From Clostridiales bacterium (GTDB taxonomy: Bacteria; Bacillota; Clostridia; Oscillospirales; Ruminococcaceae), in assembly GCA_019423685.1 (NCBI GenBank), contig JAHZAY010000001.1, forward strand, positions 193,092 through 257,091: DNA of 64,000 bases. The letters run 5' to 3'. Under the pieces are notes generated by a model that did no database searches, had not been told where the DNA came from, and saw only the letters and a list, made by a program, of their open reading frames with translations. Position 1 is the stretch's first letter. Each line of letters opens with the position of its first letter. Position numbers and translations under genes: made by a program. Shown here piece by piece: positions 11,618 through 22,100 of the stretch.

Positions 11618-13158
11618 CCCGTGCTGAACAGCATACCCGGATACATCCGCACCGGATCGGGAACTCCGATTTCAAACAGCAGGGCCGTGACCTCCGCCAC
11701 ACTCATCTGGCAGCGGCTTGCGATTTCGCTCAGACTCTGGGGCTTATCGCTGAGCACAGCGTAGACCTTCTGTTGCTGTTCATTTAAAAGAGGAGGCTGT
11801 ATCTCTTTTGCCAACCCGTGTGTATCGCACTGCTGCGGTAGATGCTGGCTTGGCGCCTGCTTTTGGGGCTGTGCCGGTTGTTCCTCTTTTGCTTGTATTT
11901 TGAACGGGCCCTTCATCGAGGCCCCTTGTTCTCTTTTTAGTTCTTCCTTTTCTTTTCCCCTGGTATTCTGGTTAATTTCTTCCAGTATACGGGCTTTTTC
12001 CCGTTTCCATTCTTCGCCCAAACCCGGAAGCTCGCGCGTAAAGTGCCGATTCTTCTGTACAGCCGCTCTCGCGTCGTGCAGATCCTGTCCGCTCTTTTTT
12101 GGGGGCTGGCTTGTACCGGATTTAGGCAAAACCGTTTTTTCTTCATCAAAATGTTGCGGGCCCGCATTTTTCTCCCAAACGGCAGGCCGTCGCTTTTGCA
12201 GGGGTTTGGGCTTTAAAAATCCCGCCGTATCCTGCGTTTGCAGCAGGACACTTGTCTGGATATGGTCTGCAAAGTGTGCAAAGTACGGATAAGCCACATC
12301 CAGTGCCGTGATGGCCGGAATGGCTCCATCGCGGATGAGGCTGAGTGTGCCGACAGCGTTGGGGTCATAGATATCCGACGGGACCGCAAAGACCTCCTTG
12401 CCCTGTTCGAGGGCATGATTTGCCGTGAGCAGTGCGCCGCTGCGCTGCGGGGCCTCCACCACCAGGACTCCCTGGCTCAAGCCTGCAAGCAGGCGGTTGC
12501 GCACCGAAAAGTAGCCGGAGCGCACCGTAGCAGACGGTTCCAGCTCGGTGAGCACCAATCCGCCCTCCTCGACAATCCTCTTGCGAAGGCCGGCATTTTT
12601 GCTGGGGTAGCTGACATTGAGCCCGGCAGCGAGGACCGCGATGGTCTTTTTCCCCGCGCGCAGGGCCCCATTGTGGGCACAGGAGTCGATGCCGACAGCC
12701 AAACCGCTGACGATGATAAAGCCGGCACAGGCCAGGTCGAAGGACATATTTTCCGCCACCCTGGTCCCATATGCCGTAGCTGAGCGGGTGCCCACCACCG
12801 TCAGCACCGGCAGATTATGCAGCTTTCCGAGCAGGGAGGGATCTCCCTGCACATACAAAACCAGCGGAGGGTCTTGCAGCGCATAGAAGGAGCGCGGATA
12901 GTTGCGGCTCATCGGGGTGATGACGCTGTACCCTTTGCGCTCGCACTCCTCCCAAATGTTGCAGGCTGCGGTCAGCGTCCGCTTTTTAAGCGACCGACAC
13001 AGGTCCGGTCGCAGCAGCTCGAGCTGCTGCAGGGCGGTGAGGTCCATCTGATACAGCTCCCGCGCATCCAGTCCCCGTTCCAGGACGGTGCGCGCGGCCA
13101 TCGAGGCCAATCCCAGGCCCTGACTCAACCAGATCCAATATACTGCATCGTTTCTCAC
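11605..13158 (-). CDS. dprA: DNA-processing protein DprA/Smf
   Basis: DprA loads RecA on incoming single-stranded DNA in transformation. The Rossmann-like core contains VVGTRSATAYG, SGLAVGIDSCAHNGAL and GLSQGVLVVEA, all typical. The product is 517 aa against ~300-370 in the usual family: between the core (ends ~residue 300) and a C-terminal winged-helix domain (~450-517, QQQKVYAVLSDKPQSLSEI) lies a ~130-residue Lys/Glu/Gln-rich, probably disordered linker. The start is GTG, with GGGAGG eight bases before it. It is the first gene of a dprA-topA-trmFO-plsX operon. Confidence 0.95.
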   Translation of the reverse strand: MRNDAVYWIWLSQGLGLASMAARTVLERGLDARELYQMDLTALQQLELLRPDLCRSLKKRTLTAACNIWEECERKGYSVITPMSRNYPRSFYALQDPPLVLYVQGDPSLLGKLHNLPVLTVVGTRSATAYGTRVAENMSFDLACAGFIIVSGLAVGIDSCAHNGALRAGKKTIAVLAAGLNVSYPSKNAGLRKRIVEEGGLVLTELEPSATVRSGYFSVRNRLLAGLSQGVLVVEAPQRSGALLTANHALEQGKEVFAVPSDIYDPNAVGTLSLIRDGAIPAITALDVAYPYFAHFADHIQTSVLLQTQDTAGFLKPKPLQKRRPAVWEKNAGPQHFDEEKTVLPKSGTSQPPKKSGQDLHDARAAVQKNRHFTRELPGLGEEWKREKARILEEINQNTRGKEKEELKREQGASMKGPFKIQAKEEQPAQPQKQAPSQHLPQQCDTHGLAKEIQPPLLNEQQQKVYAVLSDKPQSLSEIASRCQMSVAEVTALLFEIGVPDPVRMYPGMLFSTGEKR

Positions 13159-13182
13159 GCCGCCATCCTCCCTGTCTATCTT

Positions 13183-13980
13183 CTATTCTAGTTTGTTTCG
13201 GCACATCTCCCAGATCGCGACCGTCGCCGCTGCCGCCGCATTGAGCGATTCAGCCCGGCCCGCCATCGGGATAACCATCGGCGCTGTGCAGGCGGCAATG
13301 ACCTCCTCGCGCAGGCCGCTGCCCTCATTGCCGATCACCACCGCGCTGGGGCGGGAAAAATCCACCTCGGTAATCGGGATGCTGTCGCGGTGCAGCGCCG
13401 CGGCATAGACCTGCATGCCGCTTTGGCGCAGCGCTGCAATGCTTTCGCACAGATGGTCGGTCACCTGCACCGGCAGCCGGAACACCCCGCCCATCGTTGC
13501 GCGGAGGGTTTTGGGTGCATACAGATCGGGGCAATCGGAGGAAAGCAGGATCAAATCGACGCCAAAAGCTTCTGCGGTGCGGATGATGGTGCCGATGTTG
13601 CCGGGGTCTTGCAGCGACGAGAGGACAACGATCCGATTCTTTTTTATTGTATCAAGCTGTGCGCAATTGTCAAGTATTGGGAAAACGCAAAAGATGCCCT
13701 GCGGTGTCTGGGTGTCGGAGAGTTTTGCGGCCATCTCCTCGGTGATGCAGTAATTTTCCGGCGACCTTTCCAACAGCTCCCGGCACTCCGGCCGCTGCTG
13801 CATGGCCTGGGTGACAAAGACCCGCTTGGGCGCCAAACCGCTTTGCAGGGCGTCCTGGCACAGCCGCAGGCCCTCAGCCAAAAAGGCTGCCTGCTGTTGG
13901 CGTTCCTTTTTGGAGCGCACCAGTTTTGCGGCCGATTTGAGTTTGGGGTTGTCCTTGGAAGAGAGGGGAAAAATCTGCAT
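13183..13980 (-). CDS. TrmH/SpoU-family RNA 2'-O-methyltransferase
   Basis: SPOUT-class methyltransferase, 265 aa, acting on rRNA or tRNA with S-adenosylmethionine. The three family motifs are present: LQDPGNIGTIIRTAEAFG (motif 1, substrate Arg), VVIGNEGSGLREEV (motif 2) and IPMAGRAESLNAAAA (motif 3, knot). An N-terminal substrate-binding domain (FLAEGLRLCQDAL) places it near the RlmB/YsgA-like group. The open frame begins earlier (14061), but ATG 13980 with AGGA upstream starts exactly at the family N terminus (MQIFPLSSKDNPKLK). The exact target nucleotide cannot be told from sequence. Confidence 0.92.
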   Translation of the reverse strand: MQIFPLSSKDNPKLKSAAKLVRSKKERQQQAAFLAEGLRLCQDALQSGLAPKRVFVTQAMQQRPECRELLERSPENYCITEEMAAKLSDTQTPQGIFCVFPILDNCAQLDTIKKNRIVVLSSLQDPGNIGTIIRTAEAFGVDLILLSSDCPDLYAPKTLRATMGGVFRLPVQVTDHLCESIAALRQSGMQVYAAALHRDSIPITEVDFSRPSAVVIGNEGSGLREEVIAACTAPMVIPMAGRAESLNAAAAATVAIWEMCRNKLE

Positions 13981-14064
13981 AACCGGCTTCCTTTCATAAT
14001 TGGGCAAATGGGGGTGGATTTTAGCTGCGGCGATGCGGGTACAATTATCCGCAATTAACAAAAT

Positions 14065-14091
14065 ACGCCCGTTGTCATACGACCCGGGCGT
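14065..14091 (-). terminator. Terminator after rplT
   Basis: On the minus strand ACGCCCG pairs with CGGGCGT across a 13-base loop and is followed by ATTTTG. It begins a dozen bases after the rplT stop and ends the infC-rpmI-rplT transcript. Confidence 0.7.
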
Positions 14092-14103
14092 TTTGTCCTA
14101 AGA

Positions 14104-14457
14104 TTAGAGAGCTGCTTTTGCCTTTTCAACAAGAGCGGTGAACGCTGCCTCATCATGGATAGCGATCTCAGAGAGCATCTTTCTGTTCAGATCAATGCCG
14201 GCTTTTTTCAGGCCATTGATGAATACAGAGTAGTTGATGTTGTTTGCGCGGCAACCAGCAGAAATTCTGGTGATCCACAGTCTTCTGAAATCACGTTTTT
14301 TCTGTCTGCGGCCGATGTAAGCATAGTTGCCGGATTTATAGACAGCCTGTTTGGCCATCTTAAAATGTTTGGATTTGCTGCCAAAATAGCCTTTAGCAAG
14401 TTTCAGAACTTTTTTTCTTCTTTTGCGAGTCATCATCGCGCCCTTAACTCGAGCCAT
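14104..14457 (-). CDS. rplT: 50S ribosomal protein L20
   Basis: Standard 117-aa L20: MARVKGAMMTRKRRKK start, basic N-terminal extension, then the globular RNA-binding C terminus. It is needed for early assembly of the 50S subunit and, by family knowledge, represses its own operon by binding the leader RNA. It lies 52 bases after rpmI and last in infC-rpmI-rplT. Confidence 0.99.
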   Translation of the reverse strand: MARVKGAMMTRKRRKKVLKLAKGYFGSKSKHFKMAKQAVYKSGNYAYIGRRQKKRDFRRLWITRISAGCRANNINYSVFINGLKKAGIDLNRKMLSEIAIHDEAAFTALVEKAKAAL

Positions 14458-14509
14458 ATTTATATCCCTCCGTGTAGGTTATCTGGATTTTTCTGTTTGG
14501 AATGTTCGA

Positions 14510-14713
14510 TTATTCGTATGGAAGCAGATGTCTGAGTGCTGCTACGTTGGTCTTGTCGGCGTAGGTAGCTTTTCTCAGGCCTCTTTTGCGCTTGGTGGTC
14601 TTGCGGCCGTTGTTGAGCAGGTGGCTCTTGAAAGCATGAGCGCGTTTTACCTTGCCATTTTTGGTTACTTTAAAGCGTTTTTTCGCTCCAGAATGTGTTT
14701 TCAGCTTTGGCAT
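14510..14713 (-). CDS. rpmI: 50S ribosomal protein L35
   Basis: 67-aa L35, highly basic (MPKLKTHSGAKKRFKVT), of normal length. Structural protein of the 50S subunit. It sits between infC (13 bases upstream) and rplT, the conserved bacterial order. Confidence 0.99.
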   Translation of the reverse strand: MPKLKTHSGAKKRFKVTKNGKVKRAHAFKSHLLNNGRKTTKRKRGLRKATYADKTNVAALRHLLPYE

Positions 14714-14726
14714 TGTTGTTTCCTCC

Positions 14727-15320
14727 TTATTCTTGCTTTGCAGGCTGTTGTGCGGTCTCCTCTTCCGGTTTCTCTTCCTTAGGGGCGGATTTGCCGCCGG
14801 ACTTTGGCGCCGGTTTTGCGGAGATGAACATGATCAGGCTGCGCCCTTCCATTTTCGGAAGCTTATCAATGACGCCGACATCCGCGCAGGCATCCGCAAA
14901 GCGTTTGATGGTTGCGTTGCCCAGCTCCGGGTGAGCCATTTCGCGTCCACGGAAGCGGATCGCAACCTTGACACGGTCGCCGTGCTCCAGGAATTTTTTG
15001 GCCTGATTCACCTTTGTTTCAAAGTCGTGCGTATCGATCTTCAGCGACAGGCGGATTTCTTTGATCTCGACCGTCTTCTGTTTCTTTTTAGCTTCCTTTT
15101 CGCGTTTGGCCTGCTCAAAGCGGTACTTGCCGTAGTTCATAATCTTGCAAACCGGCGGCACCGCCTTTGGCGAAATGTTAACCAGGTCCAGGTTTTCCCT
15201 CTGCGCAATCTGAAGAGCTTCCTTGGAGCTCATAATCCCCAGCGGGTTGCCGTCGGGGCCAATTACGCGGACTTCCTTTTCTCTGATTTCTTCATTGATC
15301 GGCATTTCCTTTTTGCTAAT
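14727..15320 (-). CDS. infC: Translation initiation factor IF-3, ATT start
   Basis: IF-3 (197 aa) prevents premature 70S assembly and proofreads start codons. The start is judged to be ATT at 15320: GGAGG is nine bases upstream, the reading ISKKEMPINEEIR matches the N terminus of other infC products, and the first ATG (15305) is 24 bases from that site. An ATT start is the known device by which IF-3 represses its own synthesis. The C-terminal ~35 residues are a Lys/Glu/Pro/Gln-rich tail beyond the conserved core, a common extension. Confidence 0.96.
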   Translation of the reverse strand: MSKKEMPINEEIREKEVRVIGPDGNPLGIMSSKEALQIAQRENLDLVNISPKAVPPVCKIMNYGKYRFEQAKREKEAKKKQKTVEIKEIRLSLKIDTHDFETKVNQAKKFLEHGDRVKVAIRFRGREMAHPELGNATIKRFADACADVGVIDKLPKMEGRSLIMFISAKPAPKSGGKSAPKEEKPEEETAQQPAKQE

Positions 15321-15334
15321 GGTAAAGCACCTCC

Positions 15335-15524
15335 AAAGCACCTCAAGTAAAAATGAAAGCGCAGACGGGGTCCGCCTGCGCTCAATAACCATTCCAAGTC
15401 CCAATTGCGGGACAAACTGCCCGGCCAAAAAAGCCGAAGCAATTTCTTTTTTGGTATTGACCTGACTGCACCAAATCGTGAGCCGGTGAGAACGGAACCG
15501 TGTTCTGCTTTGTTTTCGTAAGTA
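15335..15524 (-). promoter_or_regulatory. L20-type leader with attenuator hairpin
   Basis: About 190 bases of untranslated leader precede infC. It ends with a strong hairpin GCGCAGGCGG/CCGTCTGCGC (15359-15381) followed by TTTCATTTTT, an intrinsic terminator just before the ribosome site. This matches the known design of Firmicutes infC-rpmI-rplT leaders, in which L20 binding favours termination. A second GC-containing stem (GGCTTTTTTGGCC) lies upstream. The L20 contact site was not modelled. Confidence 0.75.
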
Positions 15525-15554
15525 ACTTTAGCACACTTTTTGTGGATTGTCAAC
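15525..15554 (-). promoter_or_regulatory. infC operon promoter
   Basis: On the minus strand TTGACA (15554-15549) and TAAAGT (15530-15525) are separated by 18 bases, a strong sigma-A promoter placed between the addA stop and the infC leader. Confidence 0.8.
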
Positions 15555-15606
15555 ACCTTTTTTCGCTTTCGGCAAGGTGCATCAAAATCCCACATCCGGC
15601 CGCCCG

Positions 15607-18600
15607 CTATTGGATAAAAATTTCCCTGCCCAGATAAAACGAGTAGAGAATCTTTTGTTTGACCGGCATGCCGGTGCTGCCGGCGATCATCCTGGCGTAC
15701 AGCGACAGCTGCCGCTGATAGCGCTCGTACAGCGTCTGTTGGCTGGCGCGGTCGGTCTTAAAGTCGACCAGCACCCACCCGCCGTCCTCCTCAAAGACCA
15801 TATCCGCGATGCCCTGCACGGTGATCTGGTGTTCCCCGATGTTGGGCACCACCGCTGCAAGCTCCTCTTTGCCCAGCTCCATCTGGAAGGCAAACTCCCT
15901 CCGGACATTCTGGGAGCGCAGGCTGCGGGCAAACACCTCAGACCGATAATACTGCGCGATGGCCCCTTTATCAAGGCTTTCTGCCTCGCGCCCAGTCAGG
16001 TAGCGCTCCCGCACCATTCGCTCCACTTCCCCCTCCAGGTCCTGCATGGCGTGGGCGTGGTCTGCGCAGCTCATAAAGGTGTGCAGCGCGGTGCCCCGCT
16101 GGGCGCCGGTGAGTGCCTGTTCCTCCTTTAAAAAGGAAGGCTGCCGCGAAAAGGGCTGTTCTGCAAAGGCGCCCTCTCCCCCATGCACCACCTGGGAGAC
16201 CGAGAGTTTGGTGACAATCTCCCGCGCCTGATTATCCGGATAGTTGTCGGTGCACAGCGCGCTGATCTGCTCCACAAGCGCCTCCTGCGGCTGCTCATGC
16301 AGCTCGATCTGTTCGCTTTGCTGCTCCTGCAATTCCTCCTGAACCTTTGCCAGCACCGGCAAAAACCGGCTCTTGGTGGGGAGGACATCCTCGGGCAAAA
16401 AGCCCTGATCCATACAGATCTTGGTAAAATCGGGATGAAAGGTGAGGCTCATCAAAATCCAATCGGCGTAGCTTGCCGCGCCCCGCGCCACATAAGGGGA
16501 GATGCGTCCCTTTTCCGTCAGGGCGTTGGCGTAGCCCGACATCTTTTTTTCCAGGTGGTTTTGCACCGAGGTGAGGATCAGCTTTTCGCGGGCGCGGGTG
16601 AGCGCGACGTAGAGGATGCGCATCTCCTCCGACAGCGCCGAGCGTTCCAGCTCCAATCGGAGCGCCTGCATCGGCACGGTGGGGTACTGTTTGCGGGTGA
16701 CAAAATCCCGCGCGCAGCAGGCAAAGCCCAGCTGGCTGTGCAGCAGCAGATTGTTGTGCAGGTCCTGGGTATTAAACTTCTTTGCGGTGTCGCACAAAAA
16801 GACGATCGGGAACTCCAAGCCCTTGGAGTGGTGGACACTCATAATGCGCACCGCATCCGACTGGTCGGTGACCGAGCTGGCGCACGACCAGTCCTCTCCG
16901 CGGCTGACCATCTTGTCCACAAACCGCAAAAAGCCCGCGATCCCCTTCTGTCCGCCCGCCTCATACTCCTGTGCGTACTGGACAAGCAGGCGCAGATTGG
17001 CCTTGCGCACCTCCCCATACTTCATCGCCAGCACCAGGTCCCACAAGCCGGTGCGCTCGATGAGCTGCTGGATGAGCTGGTGGGCGGGGCTATAGGCAGC
17101 GATGGTGCGCAGCTGGGAGAAGGATTCGAGGAACTGCCGGCACAGGCCCTGCCTGTGCTGTTCTTGCTGGCTGTGTCCCTCCCCGGCCGCAATCGCCTGG
17201 CAGTTCAGGTAGAGGTGCCGGCTGCGGTCGTGCAGGCGCAGCACGGCCATATCGTCGGCGGTGAAGCCGTACACCGGCGACATCATCGCCGCGGTGAGGT
17301 GGATGTCGATGAGCGGGTTATCCACTGCGCGCAGGATGGAGAGCGCAGTGGAGATCTCCACCGTCTCCAAAAAGCCGCTGCGCGCGTCGGTCCAGACCTC
17401 GATGCCCTCCTGCGAGAGCGCCTGGCTGTAGATTTCGGCGCGGTTCTTCATCGAGCGCAGCAGGATGCAGATGTCCTTCGGGCGCGCCGGGCGCAGCTGG
17501 CCGCCCTCGGTGACGGTAAAGCCCTCGTCGAGCATCCGCCGGATCTGCTTTGCCACATAGTTTGCCTCGGCAAGCGGGTCGGAAAGCTCCTCGCTCTGAT
17601 TTTCGATCAGGTGCACCTCGGTGATGGCGTCGTCCTTTTCGGGGTAGGATGCCGCCGCCGTGAGCATCTCGCTGTCGGTATAGTCGATCTCGCCGACCTC
17701 CCGGCTCATCACCGCCTCAAAGAGGTAGTTGATGCTGTCGGTGACCTGACTGCGCGAGCGAAAGTTGTGGGAGAGGACAATTCTGGCCGGATAGTGCTGC
17801 CCATCATAGTCGTGGAAGGTGTTGCGCTTTTCGATGAAGATTTCCGGCATGGCCTGGCGAAAGCGGTAGATGCTCTGCTTGACGTCCCCGACCATAAAGA
17901 GGTTATCCGGGCGGGAGACGCTCTGAAAGATCATATCCTGGGTGGCGTTGGTGTCCTGATATTCGTCCACCAGCACATAGGCAAACTGTTCGCTCAATGC
18001 GGCAGCAAGCGGGGTCTTTTCCCTCTTGCCGTCGCGCTCCTGCACCAGCAGCTGCACTGCAAAGTGTTCCAGGTCGGAAAAGTCCAGCAGGCGGCGTTCC
18101 CGCTTTGCCTGCATCAGGCGCCGGTCGTAGTCGAGCACCAGATCGAACAGCGTCTCGATGCGCGGGCGCAAAAAGCGGATGTCGTCCAGAAAGCCCGCCT
18201 CATCGACGCAGAACAGCTCCTCATCCATCTGCTTTACGATCTCCTGCGCGCTCTTGCGCAGCGACTGCACCAGCTCCTTTTTGTCGGTGTCCTCATAGCC
18301 GCGCAGCGCCCCGAGCCGCGCAAAGCGCACGTTGCGCAGCTGCTGGCAGATGTCGTCCCACCTGCCGGTGTGCAGCAGGTTATACAGCTGCTGCACCTGC
18401 ACAAGGTCGCTCTCAAACGCCGAGAGGTAGGCCTTTTCCATCGCTTCATCCCCGCGGATTTCGCGGATGGCTCGTTCCAGCTGGGTCCTTGCATAGGTGA
18501 GCGCGTCGATGGCATACTGCAAAATCACCTTGCCCCACACCGTCTGGCCGACCGGGATGCGGTCGTCGTACATCAAAAGCTTTTCGTCCAGCCATCCCTT

Positions 18601-19176
18601 ATAAAATGGATGGGCACGCACAAACTCATACAGCCGGTGCAGCGCGCTTTGCAGCCCCTTGTCGTCCCTGCCGGAGGAGACCAGCTCGACCAGATCGGAG
18701 AAGCGCCCATCGTTTTGCTCATAGTTTTGCTCGATGGTCTCCTGTGCGATGTCCTCCTCCAGCAGCTTGATCTCATTTTCGCCGCCCAGACGAAAGTCCG
18801 CCGGAATATCCAACAGCTGAAAATTGGCGCGCACCAAATCCAGGCAGAAGGCGTGGACGGTGCTGATGTGCGCGGCGGCAAGCAGGGTTTGCTGGCGCTG
18901 CAGGTAGCTGTCGGAGGGGTCCTGGGCAATCAGCTCGTTTAGGCGCGCCTGGATGCGCTGGCGCATCTCCTCGGCGGCAGCGTTGGAGAAGGTGACCACC
19001 AGGATGCGGTTTGCCTCCACGGGATTTTCCCGGTCGGTGAGGATGTCGATGACCCGCTGTACCAGCACCGCCGTCTTGCCGCTGCCGGCTGCCGCCGACA
19101 CCAGCACCGTTCCTCCCCGGCAGGAGATGGCCCGCTGTTGGGCCTGGGTCCATTTGGGTTTATTCTGTTTTTCCAT
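15607..19176 (-). CDS. addA: ATP-dependent helicase/nuclease subunit A (AddA)
   Basis: AddA, 1189 aa, is the 3'-5' UvrD-type helicase plus nuclease of the AddAB end-resection complex that prepares double-strand breaks for RecA. Walker A AGSGKT is at 30-35; helicase motifs include DEYQDTN and VGDVKQSIYRFR; the C-terminal RecB-type nuclease shows the VLVDFKTD signature. ATG 19176 is chosen because GGAGG lies upstream and the reading MEKQNKPKWTQAQQRAI is the family start; it overlaps the addB stop by 17 bases, showing coupling. Confidence 0.97.
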   Translation of the reverse strand: MEKQNKPKWTQAQQRAISCRGGTVLVSAAAGSGKTAVLVQRVIDILTDRENPVEANRILVVTFSNAAAEEMRQRIQARLNELIAQDPSDSYLQRQQTLLAAAHISTVHAFCLDLVRANFQLLDIPADFRLGGENEIKLLEEDIAQETIEQNYEQNDGRFSDLVELVSSGRDDKGLQSALHRLYEFVRAHPFYKGWLDEKLLMYDDRIPVGQTVWGKVILQYAIDALTYARTQLERAIREIRGDEAMEKAYLSAFESDLVQVQQLYNLLHTGRWDDICQQLRNVRFARLGALRGYEDTDKKELVQSLRKSAQEIVKQMDEELFCVDEAGFLDDIRFLRPRIETLFDLVLDYDRRLMQAKRERRLLDFSDLEHFAVQLLVQERDGKREKTPLAAALSEQFAYVLVDEYQDTNATQDMIFQSVSRPDNLFMVGDVKQSIYRFRQAMPEIFIEKRNTFHDYDGQHYPARIVLSHNFRSRSQVTDSINYLFEAVMSREVGEIDYTDSEMLTAAASYPEKDDAITEVHLIENQSEELSDPLAEANYVAKQIRRMLDEGFTVTEGGQLRPARPKDICILLRSMKNRAEIYSQALSQEGIEVWTDARSGFLETVEISTALSILRAVDNPLIDIHLTAAMMSPVYGFTADDMAVLRLHDRSRHLYLNCQAIAAGEGHSQQEQHRQGLCRQFLESFSQLRTIAAYSPAHQLIQQLIERTGLWDLVLAMKYGEVRKANLRLLVQYAQEYEAGGQKGIAGFLRFVDKMVSRGEDWSCASSVTDQSDAVRIMSVHHSKGLEFPIVFLCDTAKKFNTQDLHNNLLLHSQLGFACCARDFVTRKQYPTVPMQALRLELERSALSEEMRILYVALTRAREKLILTSVQNHLEKKMSGYANALTEKGRISPYVARGAASYADWILMSLTFHPDFTKICMDQGFLPEDVLPTKSRFLPVLAKVQEELQEQQSEQIELHEQPQEALVEQISALCTDNYPDNQAREIVTKLSVSQVVHGGEGAFAEQPFSRQPSFLKEEQALTGAQRGTALHTFMSCADHAHAMQDLEGEVERMVRERYLTGREAESLDKGAIAQYYRSEVFARSLRSQNVRREFAFQMELGKEELAAVVPNIGEHQITVQGIADMVFEEDGGWVLVDFKTDRASQQTLYERYQRQLSLYARMIAGSTGMPVKQKILYSFYLGREIFIQ

Positions 19177-22100
19177 CCTCTTCCTCCTTGAGTGCCTCAA
19201 AGAATCCTGCTCTGCCCATCTCGGTCAGCTTGTGCTGCCTGTCCTGCTGCTGGTGTTGGCAGATCGGCTTATAGTCGCAGTACTGGCAGGGCTCATACCC
19301 CATTCCCACCGACGGCGAGGCCTCGATCTGTCCATCCAGCAGGTGCTGCGCCATGCCGGAGAGCACCCGCTCGATGTGGCGCTGAATCCGCCCCATCTGC
19401 TCGAGGGTTGCAAGGCTTGAGCGCGCATCAAAGCTGCCGTCCGACTTTGTCTTGACCGGGATAAACACGCCGGCAATCTCATGTTCCATGCCCGCCACGC
19501 ACGTCGGGTCCTCCAGCACCAGTCCGCTCATCTTATAGCGCTTTTGGTGTTCGCGTTCGACCTGCTCGTCGGTGGCCTCGCGGGAGGTGCTGATGATGTG
19601 GTCCTTTGCCGGCAAATAGAGCACCCCCGCCGGCAGGCAGTCTGCCAGTTCTCCCCGGCCGTTTTTCCAGATGGAGAACAGGTAGATGAGCATCTGCAGG
19701 TTGAGCCCATAATAGACGTCGTCCAGCCGAAACGCCTTGGTGCCCGATTTGTAGTCGACCACCCGCACATATTTTTTGCCGTCCTGCTCCATCAGGTCCA
19801 CCCGGTCGACGATGCCCTCGACGCTGACGCGGGTGCCGTCTGCAAGGGAGAGCTCGAGCGGGGCCACTTCGCCCCCCTGCCGGATGGGCAGTTCAAAGCG
19901 CACCGGCTCAAAGTCGCTCTGGGCAAACTCCCGCGCCAGCTGCATGAGCAGCCGGGTCAGGGTGATGCTCAGCCGCTCAAACAGGTAGTGAAAGCGCCGG
20001 CTCAAAGCCTCGGTGCGGCTGACGCGGTCGGACAAAAATTCGTGCAGCAGCTGCTGCACCTCCTGCTGCATCTGCTGGGGCTGCAGTTCCCCCAGGCCCT
20101 TGCCGCCGTGGGTGCGCACCATCCGCTCGAGCACAAAGTGGATGATGGTGCCCGACTGCATCGGGGAGATTTCCACCTTGCGCCGCGCCTGCAAATTCAG
20201 TCCTCCCGAACAAAAATAGGCAAACGGGCAGGTGAAGTACCGCTCCACCCGCGAAGGGGACAGGCGCATGCGGCTGCCAAAGAGCATCCGCGAGATCTCG
20301 CGGTCGCGGATGCGAAACGCCCCCGCCTGCATGACCGAGAGCACCTGTTCCAGCCGGTCTGCGTAGGGCCCGCGGCGCACCACCTCAAGCAGGGAGGCGG
20401 TGAAGGGGGTATCCTTGCGGATGTTGCGGCAGAGCGTCTCGAAGGCGGTCTGATCGTTTGCGATATAAAACGATTCCGGAAGGCTGGCCGCACTGCGCGC
20501 ACAGTCCGGAAAGATGGTGAGGATCTTATGCAGGGCCGGCGAGTCGGGCGTCGCCTCGCCGGTCAGCTTTGCCGTATGGCAGCTCAGAAACAGCTGGTCG
20601 GAGGGAGAACTGATCGCCGAATAGAGGTAGTACTTTTCGTAGTCGCTCAGCTTGATGACCGACGGGTTGAGCTGGATGCCGCTTTCCTGCAAGCGGTCGC
20701 GCTCGGTCTCGGAAAAGAGTCCGTTTTCCGAGAGCTGCGGCGGGAACTCTCCGAGGTTGAGCCCCAGCACAAAGCTGACCTTCGGCTGGTTGGGGCGCAT
20801 GCGGTCGGCGCTGCCGATCGAAACCTGGTCGAGGGTATTGGGGATGGAGCCGATGTCGCTGGAGAGGGAGGCCATCACAAACAGTTCGCGCAGCTGCGCG
20901 GGTGGCAGCGCGATGTCCCGCAGCACCTGGGCGAAGGTGTCGAGCAGTTCGACCAGAATCTCCCAAGCGCTCTGATTCAGGTGCAGCGCCCGCTGTTGCT
21001 GGACGGTGAGCTGCTGGTCTGCCGCCATCTGGGCAAGACGCTGCTTGGCCCCGGTATCGATGAGAAAATCGTAGAGTCCCTGGGCAAACTGCCTTCCGGT
21101 ACACTGCTCCCCAAGAGCGCTTTGCAGCCTGCACAGCGGCTGCACAATCGCTGCCGCTGTCTGCTGGATTTCATCCAGCTGCGCGCGGTCCTCCTGTGAA
21201 AACTGCTCGACCATGCCGCGCGGATGGTTGGCAAAGCCCTCCTTTGAGAGCCAGAGCTTGTGATCTACGCCCCAGACAAAGCAGTAGTTTTCCAGCATCG
21301 CCACCTGTGTCTCGGAAAGGCCCAGCAGCGGGTTTTTGCCCAGCGCCAGCATGTGCTGGGTATCAAAGTTGGTATGTAGGGCATCGAGCGCCGAAAAGAG
21401 CAGCGAAAACACAGGGATGGTCTGCACATCCTCCCTGCGGTCGAAAAAGCAGGGAATGTTGTACTTTGGAAACAGATCCTCGATGGCGGTCAGATACGGC
21501 TCCACCTGGCGGGCTATGACGGCAATCTGGTTGTAGCGCAGCCCCTGCTGGCGCACAAGCTTGACAATCTGTGCCGCGATAAAGCGCACCTCCTCATAGG
21601 GGTTTGGCGCGCGGGTGAGGCTGACCGCCCGGTTATCCCCCTCAAAGCGGGGCGGGCGCACGGTGGTGAAGTGGTGCTCCAAAAAGCGCAGCGGCGCATT
21701 GTGAAAGCGGGGCGAAGTGCTGAGCGGGTCGGGGCAGGTGTAGGGGATCTGCTGGTCGCGCGCCCAGCCCAACATCTGCAAAAAGGTCTCCTGCGGCACG
21801 GCAAAGCTGCCGTCCGAGAGCGGCTGCTGCTGTTGCACCTCGGGCAGGGCATCCAACGGGAGGCTGACCTCCATGCGCTCACATTCCGAGAGCATCAGCT
21901 GCAGCAGCTTTTTTTCTCCGGCCATGAAGGTCATAAACGAATCGACAAAGATGACGCAGTCCCGGAAATATCCTTTTCCCTCCAGCAGGGCGCAGCAGCG
22001 CATGATCCAGTCCTTTTCATCCTGAAACTGCTCCTCCAGCAGCGCCTGATAGTAGGCGTAGATCTCGGACATCTCCGCGGTCTTTTGCGCCAGCTGCGGC

